DNA of 12,736 bases from Acidobacteriota bacterium (GTDB taxonomy: Bacteria > Acidobacteriota > Terriglobia > Terriglobales > Acidobacteriaceae): the NCBI GenBank assembly GCA_021805955.1, contig JAJZDO010000607.1, forward strand, positions 1 to 12,736. The letters run 5' to 3'. The position numbers were made by a program, and so were the translations under genes. Within the stretch, counting starts at the first letter, position 1. Each line of letters opens with the position of its first letter. Under the pieces are notes generated by a model. That model made no database searches. It was given only the letters and a program-made list of their open reading frames with translations, and had not been told where the DNA came from. This document shows, piece after piece, positions 1 to 7,208 of the stretch.

Positions 1-1
1 G

Positions 2-61
2 CTGGCCGTGATTGGGTATTCGATGGGTTCCCACTTCGCGCTGCGTCGACGCACGCGATGA
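2..61 (+). CDS. Possible 3' end of a membrane-protein gene (partial)
   Basis: Frame 2 is open from the left edge to a TGA at 59-61 and reads LAVIGYSMGSHFALRRRTR. A hydrophobic stretch followed by a short arginine-rich tail is typical of the last transmembrane helix and cytoplasmic C-terminus of an inner-membrane transporter. The gene would converge on the rhamnosidase gene, with 38 bases between the two stop codons, which fits the dense packing here. Only 19 codons are visible, so this could equally be intergenic sequence that happens to be open. No family can be assigned. Confidence 0.25.
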   Translation: MAVIGYSMGSHFALRRRTR

Positions 62-99
62 CGCAGCGCAACGACTTCCGTCGCGCTCGCGTGAAAGCG

Positions 100-3000
100 C
101 TATTGCACCGAATCCACCACAAACGCATAGTCCCCGGCGCTTAGCGTGTAGATGCGTTGGCCGTCAGGCAGGGTATTTGCCGTGATGCCCTGGGAGGATT
201 GGGCAGCCGCGTCCAGTGTTTTGCCGTTGAAGCGATAGTGCGTTGCCTCGGCTGCGGTCAATTTCAGCGTTCCGGCGCTGTTGGCGGGCAGCGTGATGGA
301 CCAGTATACCTTGCCTTCGGTGACGTTCCACTGGGAGTGAATTTCGCCGTAGGGAGAGGGATAGCGCAGATCGACTTGACCGACGCGAGCGGAAAATGTG
401 GGATGCAGCAGGACGGTATGAAATCCTGGGTCGCCGGGTGTTGTATCCACTCCGGCGGCGTAGCGATAGATCCAGTCGGCCACGGCACCATAGGCATAGT
501 GGTTGTAACTGTTCATGCTGGGGTCGCTCTTCATCTGCTCGCCGTTCCAGCGTTCCCACATGGTGGTTGCTCCGTGATCGACAAGATATCCCCAGGACGG
601 GTACTGCGTGTTGAGTAACAGGCGATAGGCAAGATCGGCGTGGCCGGTGTCGGTCAGCACAGCCAGCAGATAAGGCGTTCCGAGAAATCCGGTTCCAAGC
701 AGGTCATGATTGGCGTGAATCCTGGCCACCAGATGATCGGCCACGCGCGCCCGCATCGCAGGGGAAACCATGTTCATAGCCAGTGTCAGGACATACCCGG
801 TCTGGGTGTCTTTGCTGTTCGCCAACAGATTGGGATTGTTCACCGCCATACCCGAGCCGTGTTTGCTGGCACCGGCGACGAAGCCATCGGGTTGCACAAA
901 CGCTGTTTGATAAGCCTTTTGAATCTGCTGGAAGAGCGCAGCATAATGTTGCTCCTCGGTTGTCTTGCCGAGCGCGTGCGCCATCTGCTGCATCAGCGTG
1001 ACGTCATAGGCCCAGTAGGCTGTTGCCACCAGCGTGAACTTGGTCGGACCTGTCGGCGAGAGCCAGTCGCCAAAGTGAATGCCGGCATTATTTTTCCAGA
1101 GATGGTCGGGGTTGGTGCGCTCAATGGCATCGACGTAACGCGTCATGGCGGCCCAGTTCTGCTGGAGGATGGTGGTGTCGCCGGTTTGCAGCCAGGAGGT
1201 CCAGGGAATGATGATTCCAGCATCGCTCCAGCCAGCGCCGGATTGCGATGAGGTCGTGGTGACGCCAGGGGCAAAGATGCCGTAAAGATCGCCTGCGACG
1301 TCGGTGCCCGGCGCGCTCTCCACCTGCGTTCCGCGCAGGTCTCTGGCATATTTGCGGGAGAACGCGGCGAGCTTCATGTTGTAGCTGGCCGCGCGCCAGA
1401 AGACCTGCGCATCTGCAGTCCAGCCTAGCCGTTCATCCCGCTGCGGACAGTCAGTTGGCACGCCGACGAAGTTGGATCGCTGTCCCCACAAAATGTTGCT
1501 CCAAAGCTGATTCAGCATGGTGCTGCCGGTGGTCAATTGCGCGGCAAAGGGAGCATCCGTGTGGAGCACGACGCCGTGAACAGCATCCAGCGGCAGTTTC
1601 TCGCTCAGCCCGGTTACTTCGATGTATCGAAAGCCGTGAAAGGTGAATTGCGGTTGGAACTGCTCGGTTCCTTTGCCGCTCAGGATGAAGGTGTCGGTTG
1701 ATTTTGCGGTGCGCAGATTGTCGGTGTACAGCGTTCCGTCGGCATTCACAATCTCGCCGGTGCGCACTCGAACCGTGGTCCCGCTGGGGCCGCGCAGCGC
1801 GAGTCGTTCCACACCGGCAAAGTTCTGTCCAAAGTCGTAGATGAAGACGCCGGGTCTGGGTTCGCTCACCGACTGGGCGCGCAAAAGTCGCTCTATGCGA
1901 ATCGGTTCAAAATCCTGTGCGAAGACGCGTGTGTTTTGCAGCGCAGGTTGGCGAATTTCCACCGGCTTCCAATCCGTTGCAGCAAAGGTCGCGGTCTGCC
2001 AGCCGGGCATCTCCATCCGCGCATCCTGCGTCTCGCCGTCATAGATTTCTGCTTTGAGAATGGGCGATTGCGTCGCCTGCCACTGACCATCGGTGACAAC
2101 CCAGTCATCGCTGCCATCGGAGTATGCAACGTGGAGCATGGCGACCAACGAAGGCGGCGTAAGACCATATACGTTGGGTTGCTGAAACCACTGGAGCGGG
2201 GTCGAGTACCAGCCAGGAGCCAACTCCGCAGCAACAGCATTCCTGCCCTGCGTCAGGCTATGCGTCACGTCATAGGTCTGGTAGACAAGGCGCAGTCGAT
2301 AGTCGGACCATCCGGGAGCCAGCACGGCATTGCCGGCACGATGGCCGTTGACCCAAATCTGATAGGCGCCGAGTGTAGTGACGTACAAGCGAGCGGAGGC
2401 AATGGGCTTGTGGATGGCAAAGGTCTTGCGCAGCGCTTTCACGCTTTCAGCGGGCCAGGGTTTGCTGAGCGGCTCTTCCATGGATCGTGCCGCGGCGGTG
2501 GTTGCGAAATCCACCACAGGCTTCCAGGCGGCTGCGGGTTGTGCATTCGACACCATGGTCCAACTGCTGTCTTGCGCAGGGTGATCCTGTGCCACTGCAA
2601 CCATCCAAGGGTCGTTCTGTGAATCGGAACGATCTCCGGTTGCGAAGCTTGTCGTCGTTCCATCTGCTCCGGTCACCAGAAGGGTTGCGCTCATCGGCGT
2701 TGGCGCCTCGGCTGTCGATTTGTGATCGAGAAAATGCGAAGTCTCGATGGCCAGCAGATTGTTGCCATCATGCAGCGCCTGCGTGACATCGATGCGAAGA
2801 TATTTTCTCCAGGGGAACTGATGCCACGGTGGCATGCTCGCACCCCTGGCGACGGATTTCCCGTTGATCCATGCGGAAGAAACGTCTTCGCCGGTGACAA
2901 AAAGCACAGCCCGCTTCACGGGCTGGCTGAGCTTAAATTGGAGTCGATAGTCCAGGTTTTCGGTCGTTGCACCGGCGGGAATGGTTACGCTTGTCTCCGG

Positions 3001-3606
3001 CGTGGTAACCCATCTGGCATTCGCTTCACGCAGCGCGTTCTCTTCCGCAGTCTGCCAGCCGATCCATTGAGCGCCGTGCTGCTGAGCGGCCTCTACGGGA
3101 TTCATCAATCCTGTCTCCCACCAGCTTGCGCTGCTGGGCAAAAAAGCCTTTCCATCCTTGTCCCAGACCAGCACACGCCACCAGTAGCGCGTCATGGGCT
3201 TGAGCGCCGGGCCGCCGTATTGCACACCAACGGATTGCGCGGAAGCAATGCGGCCGGAGTCCCAGACGTCGGCCTTTCCTGTCTGTAAGGTAGTCTCGCT
3301 TTCTGCCACTTCAATCTCATAGGCGGTCTGTCGAGCGCCGGTGCGACTATCGCGCATCTGCCAGGAAAAGCGTGGTGCCGGGTCGTCGATGCCGAGCGGA
3401 TTGGCCAGGTCGTCGGTCTTGAGCAGGCTGGTCAAACCGTGGAAGTCGGCCTTGGGCGCGGGGGTGGCGGCCACAAGGCAACGGGCAGCCGGGAAGAGCA
3501 GCATAGCGCCGGCAACGAGCCGCATGAGCGATCCTGTATGGCGGATGCAGACGCCGAAAAACCGGGTCGACCCTGGTTTTGAATCCTTGGCAACGATAGA
3601 CCTCAT
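100..3606 (-). CDS. Exported alpha-L-rhamnosidase, glycoside hydrolase family 78
   Basis: Hydrolyses terminal alpha-L-rhamnosyl residues from glycans or plant glycosides outside the cytoplasm, supplying L-rhamnose to the rest of the locus. The 1168-residue product has a hydrophobic signal segment at about 28-50. It has no lipobox, because Arg precedes Cys43. Next come an FnIII-like N-domain (about 55-170), two related jelly-roll domains (about 215-365 and 390-550), a GH78 beta domain (about 570-690), an (alpha/alpha)6 catalytic barrel (about 690-1050) and a C-terminal beta-sandwich. The GH78 signature DCPQRDERLGWTADAQ (719-734) holds the expected general acid Glu725; MWERWNG (1016-1022) holds the expected base Glu1018. 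It is longer than many family members because of the extra jelly roll. The ATG overlaps the rhaI stop by four bases (ATGA) and has a strong GGGGAG at 3611-3616. Met28 (3525), with AGGAT upstream, is an alternative start giving a more ordinary signal peptide. Confidence 0.95.
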   Translation of the reverse strand: MRSIVAKDSKPGSTRFFGVCIRHTGSLMRLVAGAMLLFPAARCLVAATPAPKADFHGLTSLLKTDDLANPLGIDDPAPRFSWQMRDSRTGARQTAYEIEVAESETTLQTGKADVWDSGRIASAQSVGVQYGGPALKPMTRYWWRVLVWDKDGKAFLPSSASWWETGLMNPVEAAQQHGAQWIGWQTAEENALREANARWVTTPETSVTIPAGATTENLDYRLQFKLSQPVKRAVLFVTGEDVSSAWINGKSVARGASMPPWHQFPWRKYLRIDVTQALHDGNNLLAIETSHFLDHKSTAEAPTPMSATLLVTGADGTTTSFATGDRSDSQNDPWMVAVAQDHPAQDSSWTMVSNAQPAAAWKPVVDFATTAAARSMEEPLSKPWPAESVKALRKTFAIHKPIASARLYVTTLGAYQIWVNGHRAGNAVLAPGWSDYRLRLVYQTYDVTHSLTQGRNAVAAELAPGWYSTPLQWFQQPNVYGLTPPSLVAMLHVAYSDGSDDWVVTDGQWQATQSPILKAEIYDGETQDARMEMPGWQTATFAATDWKPVEIRQPALQNTRVFAQDFEPIRIERLLRAQSVSEPRPGVFIYDFGQNFAGVERLALRGPSGTTVRVRTGEIVNADGTLYTDNLRTAKSTDTFILSGKGTEQFQPQFTFHGFRYIEVTGLSEKLPLDAVHGVVLHTDAPFAAQLTTGSTMLNQLWSNILWGQRSNFVGVPTDCPQRDERLGWTADAQVFWRAASYNMKLAAFSRKYARDLRGTQVESAPGTDVAGDLYGIFAPGVTTTSSQSGAGWSDAGIIIPWTSWLQTGDTTILQQNWAAMTRYVDAIERTNPDHLWKNNAGIHFGDWLSPTGPTKFTLVATAYWAYDVTLMQQMAHALGKTTEEQHYAALFQQIQKAYQTAFVQPDGFVAGASKHGSGMAVNNPNLLANSKDTQTGYVLTLAMNMVSPAMRARVADHLVARIHANHDLLGTGFLGTPYLLAVLTDTGHADLAYRLLLNTQYPSWGYLVDHGATTMWERWNGEQMKSDPSMNSYNHYAYGAVADWIYRYAAGVDTTPGDPGFHTVLLHPTFSARVGQVDLRYPSPYGEIHSQWNVTEGKVYWSITLPANSAGTLKLTAAEATHYRFNGKTLDAAAQSSQGITANTLPDGQRIYTLSAGDYAFVVDSVQ

Positions 3607-4790
3607 GCGTAGCTCCCCATTCCTGTTTGCTTGTGAGAGCGTTCCTGGGCAATACGCTCCATATATCCAGATCGGCGCAGTTCCTGCAAGGGATCGGCGG
3701 GCAATCCTCGCTCCTCTCGCCAGGCCAGCAAAAGCGGTTTGACGTCGGCGAAAAATGCACTCCGGAAAAGCTCTTCCGCGGCAACCAGATCACACTGATC
3801 CTGCAATTCGGCCAAGTGCGCGCGGTCGAGGATTGCGGCCTTGAGCCACAGCTCCTGCGCTGTGACGACTGTTTGAACCATGGCCTCGATCTTTGGCTTC
3901 AGATTGTGACTCTGGTCAACCATAAAAGCAATGTTGCTCAGCTCTGCGGCAGAGGTCTGTTGAATCTCCGCAAAGATGCGAAAGACCTGATAAGGATCGA
4001 TAGACCCTAGTGTGAGATCGTCATCGGCAAAGCGTCGATCATTGAAGTGAAAACCGCCCAGCATTTCGGTATGCAGCAGCCAGGCGACAATCTGTTCGAT
4101 ATTCTGCGTGGCGTAGTGATGTCCGGTGTCCACCAGCACGCGAGCCTGCGGACCGGCGCTACGGGCAAGCAGCAATGCCATGCCCCAGTCGGCGATATCG
4201 GTGTGATAGAAAGCTGGTTCAAAGGGCTTGTATTCGATGAGCAGCCTCTGCTGCGGCGCCAGGAGTTTGTGTGTCTCAAACAGTGCCTCTTGCAGCCAGG
4301 CAATTCGTCGACGCATGGACTGCGTGCCGGGATAATTGGAGCCATCCGGGAGCCAGAGTGAGATGTCGCGACAGCCGAGTTGCTGCGCGATGCGGACGGA
4401 TTCCGCCATGTGTTCCGTAGCTACGCCGCGCACCTCTGCGGAAGCATGACAAAGCGAACCGTGTTTGAAGCGCTGATCCTGAAAGAGATTCGGGTTGATG
4501 GAGCCGGCGCGAATTCCAGTGCTTTGGCTCAGGGTTGCAATCTGAATTGTGTCGGCAAGGCCGTTGGGCAGATCCCACAATACGTGCAAAGCCATGGTCG
4601 GGGTGGCGGCGGTCAGCCGGTGCACTTCTGCGGCATCGGCGAATTTTTCCGCGATACATGTGGCAGCGCCGGACTGGATAAACTTTCCAAAGCGCGTGCC
4701 GGTGTTGGAGAATCCCCAGGACGGAATCTCGATCTGAAAACTATCCAGAACAGCCATGGCGCGATCGGTTTGCTTTTTGAGTTCGCTCAT
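3603..4790 (-). CDS. rhaI: L-rhamnose isomerase, Pseudomonas type
   Basis: Converts L-rhamnose to L-rhamnulose in the cytoplasm, the first intracellular step of the pathway. The 395-residue product resembles the P. stutzeri type of isomerase (xylose-isomerase-like TIM barrel) rather than E. coli RhaA. Landmarks are SWGFSNTGTRF (24-34), DGSNYPG (149-155), EYKPFEPAFY (186-195), DTGHH (221-225), FHFNDRRFADDD (247-258) and VDQSHN (291-296). Spacing from memory of the P. stutzeri enzyme places the structural metal ligands at Glu186, Asp221, His248 and Asp292. The catalytic-metal ligands fall at His224, Asp256 and Asp258, so all are present. It is about 30 residues shorter at the N-terminus than that enzyme. 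The ATG has GAGGG six bases upstream. The gene starts 12 bases after the rhaT stop and its own stop overlaps the rhamnosidase start, so one transcript is likely. Enzymes of this type also isomerise other aldoses such as D-allose. Confidence 0.93.
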   Translation of the reverse strand: MSELKKQTDRAMAVLDSFQIEIPSWGFSNTGTRFGKFIQSGAATCIAEKFADAAEVHRLTAATPTMALHVLWDLPNGLADTIQIATLSQSTGIRAGSINPNLFQDQRFKHGSLCHASAEVRGVATEHMAESVRIAQQLGCRDISLWLPDGSNYPGTQSMRRRIAWLQEALFETHKLLAPQQRLLIEYKPFEPAFYHTDIADWGMALLLARSAGPQARVLVDTGHHYATQNIEQIVAWLLHTEMLGGFHFNDRRFADDDLTLGSIDPYQVFRIFAEIQQTSAAELSNIAFMVDQSHNLKPKIEAMVQTVVTAQELWLKAAILDRAHLAELQDQCDLVAAEELFRSAFFADVKPLLLAWREERGLPADPLQELRRSGYMERIAQERSHKQTGMGSYA

Positions 4791-4802
4791 TTGTATCCCT
4801 CT

Positions 4803-5879
4803 TCATCTGGCGCTGTGTACGCTTACCGCCAGCAGATTTCCATATCCCACAATCAACGTGGACCCGACCAGGACCAGCAGCGTCAGTCCAACCAGAACTC
4901 TGGTACGGATGCCGACTCCGCGCCATTCGTGGAGTGCGATGCCCCACAGTGTACTGAAGACGATGATGCTGGCCATATGCAGCGTCCAGCTTGAGAAGCC
5001 ATAGCGCTTGCCCATCTGCGATTCGCCCATGGTGTAGAAGAAAAATTGCAGATACCAGGTGAAGCCGGCCAGCGCGGAAAAGATGTAATTCCAAGGCAGA
5101 CTGCCGCGGCTCGAAGCGGGAATATGCAGATATTCGCGGGTGCTGCGGTGGCGAAGATGCATGAAGACACACCAAACCGCGTTGGTGACAAAGCCCCCGG
5201 CGAGCAGAACGATCAACACAGGCAGCCCTTGCCAGACGGGCGCGGAGCCATCTGCCACAGCCAGCGCTTTCATCGGATCGCCCGCAGCCAGTCCAAAGGC
5301 AAAGCAAGCGCTGAGAATGCCGCTGAATGTGGCAACGGCAAGGCCACGTCTGAGATCAAATTCGGGAATGCCCGCGCGCTGCTGTTCGACGGTCAGCTCC
5401 CGTTCCTTGGAGACTCCGGCAGCGCCTGCGATCACAATGCCCAGCGCGCAGACGGCCACTCCGACCAGGATGATCTGACCGGACTTTTGCGTGAGAAGTC
5501 CGCCAAACTCTCCCCGAACGAGTGGCGGGAGCAAAGTGCCAAAAACTGCCGTATAGCCCAGCGCGACGGCCATCCCCAGTCCCAATCCCAGATAGCGCAT
5601 CGTCAGCCCAAAGGTCAGCCCGCCAAATCCCCAGAGAATTCCGAAGAGAAAAATCCAGCTCAGAGTTGATGCTGAAGTCTGCGTCAATACGAGGCCAAGA
5701 TGGGGCGTCAGCATGCTGGCAATCAGCCATGGGGCGAGAATCCAGCTCACCGCTCCGCCCACCATCCAATACGTTTCCCACGACCATCCTCGCACCTTGC
5801 GAAACGGGACATAAAAGCTGGCCGAGGCCAAGCCGCCGAGCCAGTGCAGGAAAACCCCCAGGATTGGATTTGGCGTCAA
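4803..5879 (-). CDS. rhaT: L-rhamnose/proton symporter
   Basis: Inner-membrane permease importing L-rhamnose with protons. From the chosen start it has 358 residues and about ten hydrophobic segments, close to the 344 residues of E. coli RhaT. Strong RhaT-family matches include FYVPFRKVRGWSWE (22-35), GLTMRYLGLGLGMAVALG (91-108), TWYLQFFFYTMG (274-285) and SSWTLHMASIIVFSTLWG (296-313). The reading frame is open from a TTG at 5892-5894, but I start at the TTG at 5877-5879. It has GGAG nine bases upstream (5889-5892), and the resulting N-terminus (MTPNPILGVF) aligns without gap to the start of E. coli RhaT as I remember it. It is first in the leftward rhaT-rhaI-rhamnosidase operon. No ABC or TonB-type uptake genes are seen here, so RhaT appears to be the local importer. 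Confidence 0.94.
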   Translation of the reverse strand: MTPNPILGVFLHWLGGLASASFYVPFRKVRGWSWETYWMVGGAVSWILAPWLIASMLTPHLGLVLTQTSASTLSWIFLFGILWGFGGLTFGLTMRYLGLGLGMAVALGYTAVFGTLLPPLVRGEFGGLLTQKSGQIILVGVAVCALGIVIAGAAGVSKERELTVEQQRAGIPEFDLRRGLAVATFSGILSACFAFGLAAGDPMKALAVADGSAPVWQGLPVLIVLLAGGFVTNAVWCVFMHLRHRSTREYLHIPASSRGSLPWNYIFSALAGFTWYLQFFFYTMGESQMGKRYGFSSWTLHMASIIVFSTLWGIALHEWRGVGIRTRVLVGLTLLVLVGSTLIVGYGNLLAVSVHSAR

Positions 5880-5888
5880 GCTGAAGTT

Positions 5889-5892
5889 CTCC
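5889..5892 (-). promoter_or_regulatory. Ribosome binding site deciding the rhaT start
   Basis: GGAG on the minus strand lies nine bases before the TTG at 5877-5879. It falls inside the codons that would be read if the upstream TTG at 5892-5894 were the start, and that upstream TTG has no purine-rich site before it. It therefore favours the shorter RhaT. Confidence 0.55.
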
Positions 5893-5925
5893 AAGTTAAA
5901 GAATATTCGTAATGAAACAAATCGA

Positions 5926-5955
5926 ATCGTAGGCTAGCGGGATGCACACTGTCAA
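5926..5955 (-). promoter_or_regulatory. Probable promoter of the rhaT-rhaI-rhamnosidase operon
   Basis: On the minus strand a perfect TTGACA (5950-5955) is followed after 18 bases by TACGAT (5926-5931), which keeps the three most conserved positions of a sigma-70 -10 box. Transcription would begin near 5919 and leave a leader of about 40 bases before the rhaT TTG at 5879. ATTGTGAT runs just upstream of and into the -35 box, and a related ATCGTGAT lies ahead of rhaD. Inferred from consensus only. Confidence 0.42.
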
Positions 5956-6019
5956 TCACAATTCTGTACCCAACATGGTCAGAGAAGGAAACGCACATTC
6001 GCTCGGCAACTTGGATGCG

Positions 6020-6030
6020 CTTCTGAGAAG
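6020..6030. repeat. Perfect 11-base palindrome CTTCTGAGAAG ahead of the regulator
   Basis: Two five-base arms around a central G end directly against the ATG at 6031. If the regulator really starts at the TTG at 6103, this palindrome sits in its leader or promoter and could be an autoregulatory operator. It is short enough to be chance. Confidence 0.3.
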
Positions 6031-7197
6031 ATGCAGAGAGAGATTGTTTCCGCAAAAGAAGCAACAAACAATGACAGTGGGAAACAATCGGGAGCACGTG
6101 GATTGGCTACCAACAAGATCAAAAGACTTTACCTTATCCCCATCCTCTCCAAGGCGCTCGACGTGCTTGAGATGTTGGAAGCACAAAATTCGCCGATGAC
6201 CCTGGAAGATGTCTTTCAGCGCTCGCATATCTCCAAGACCAGTGTCTATCGCATCCTGAAGACATTTGTGCATCGCGGATACGTGGCCCACACGGAGTCA
6301 GGCGAATATCGCCTGGTCAGTCGTCCGCGAAGGCTACGGTTTGGTCTGGCTGTGCAAAGCGCAGACTTGCCGTTTTCACAACAGGTGGCCAGTTCGGTTG
6401 AGGCTGCTGCGGCCAGCTCCGGCGTGGAATTGATTACGCTCGATAACCACTTTGACGCGGAGACGGCAGTTCATAATGCAGAGCGTTTTGTGACCGAGGG
6501 CGTCGATCTTGTGCTGGAGTTTCAGGCTGAGGAACACGTTGCGCCCCATGTTGCCTATATCTTCAAAAATGCCGGGATTCCGTTGATCGCGATTGATGTG
6601 CCGCATCCCAACGCGACGTACTTTGGTGTCGATAACTTTGAGGTTGGGTATGAGGCGGGATTGGTGCTGGGGCAGTTTGCGCAGCGCAAATGGAAGAACC
6701 GCGTCGACTGGGTGCTTGGGATTGGTTTTGCCGAGGCGGGAAGTTTTGTCCAAAGCCGCATCAATGGAGCCTTCCAGGGGATTCGCGCACGTTTGCCGGA
6801 ACTGCCTGCAGAGAGGATGCTGACCCTGGAAGGACGTGGAATGCGTAAGCCCAGTCAGTTGATTACCACGGATTTTCTTTCCAAGCATCCCAAAGGTGAA
6901 CGCATCCTGGTGGCCACTGCGACAGACTCAAGTGCATTGGGCGTGCTCGATGCGGTGCGCGCGGCGGCACGTGAACAGGATGTCGCGATTGTGGGGCAGG
7001 ACTGCATCCCGGAACTGGTGGACGAGATGCGCTCTGGCAAGAGCGCTATCGTGGGTTCTGTTTCTCATGAAGCGGAAACCTATGGTCCACGGCTGATTCA
7101 ACTGGGCATCACGATTGTGCGCGGGAATGCTGTGCCGCCGTATAACTACGTTCGCCATCGCGTGGTGACGCCGGAGTCGCTTCGCGACGAGCAGTAA
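6031..7197 (+). CDS. Transcriptional regulator: IclR-like winged helix fused to a sugar-binding PBP domain
   Basis: Probably the rhamnose-responsive regulator of the two flanking operons. Residues 36-97 read as an IclR-type winged helix-turn-helix: SKALDVLEMLEA, then MTLEDVFQRSHISKTSVYRIL, then a wing ending GEYRL. The rest, from about 102, reads as a type 1 periplasmic-binding-protein/LacI-like domain: RFGLAVQSADLPFSQQVA, FVTEGVDLVLEFQ, AGIPLIAIDVPHP, YFGVDNFEVGYEAG, ATDSSALGVLDAVRAA and DVAIVGQD. Normal IclR proteins carry a GAF-like ligand domain, and LacI proteins a different DNA-binding head, so this is a chimera. There is no signal peptide, so it is cytoplasmic. The ATG at 6031 lacks a properly spaced ribosome site. 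TTG at 6103 (codon 25) has GGGAG eight bases upstream (6090-6094) and would give 364 residues beginning just before the conserved part. The gene diverges from rhaT and converges on rhaB with an 11-base gap. The rhamnose ligand is inferred from context. Confidence 0.85.
   Translation: MQREIVSAKEATNNDSGKQSGARGLATNKIKRLYLIPILSKALDVLEMLEAQNSPMTLEDVFQRSHISKTSVYRILKTFVHRGYVAHTESGEYRLVSRPRRLRFGLAVQSADLPFSQQVASSVEAAAASSGVELITLDNHFDAETAVHNAERFVTEGVDLVLEFQAEEHVAPHVAYIFKNAGIPLIAIDVPHPNATYFGVDNFEVGYEAGLVLGQFAQRKWKNRVDWVLGIGFAEAGSFVQSRINGAFQGIRARLPELPAERMLTLEGRGMRKPSQLITTDFLSKHPKGERILVATATDSSALGVLDAVRAAAREQDVAIVGQDCIPELVDEMRSGKSAIVGSVSHEAETYGPRLIQLGITIVRGNAVPPYNYVRHRVVTPESLRDEQ
6090..6094 (+). promoter_or_regulatory. 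Ribosome binding site for an alternative regulator start
   Basis: GGGAG lies eight bases before an in-frame TTG at 6103-6105. The ATG at 6031 has only AGAAG directly abutting it, which is too close to work as a ribosome site. The shorter protein would drop a polar 24-residue leader with no recognisable domain. Confidence 0.4.
7176..7188. repeat. Hairpin repeat GTCGCTTCGCGAC at the end of the regulator gene
   Basis: Five-base arms (GTCGC/GCGAC) around TTC, within the last codons of the regulator gene. A copy differing at one loop base lies 39 bases downstream in the end of rhaB (7215-7227), so the pair brackets the convergent stop codons. No T tract follows on the plus strand, so a standard intrinsic terminator is not supported. 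Confidence 0.4.
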
Positions 7198-7208
7198 TCT
7201 CGCGTCGT

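Noticed and set aside
64..100. Weak stem-loops downstream of the rhamnosidase stop (GCGCT/AGCGC and CGAC/GTCG)
   Set aside because: Arms are only four to five bases and no T tract follows on either strand, so a terminator cannot be supported.
1936..2622. Long open frame on the plus strand inside the rhamnosidase gene (also 640-1251 and 2722-3288)
   Set aside because: They lie antisense to a confidently identified GH78 gene, have no recognisable domains, and arise from the codon bias of the true strand.
5046..5669. Plus-strand open frame of 207 codons within rhaT
   Set aside because: Antisense to a clear ten-segment transporter; the translation is polar and low in recognisable pattern.
5901..5908. 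Eight-base palindrome GAATATTC in the rhaT leader
   Set aside because: Too short to distinguish from chance in an AT-rich leader, and no second copy was found near the other operon.
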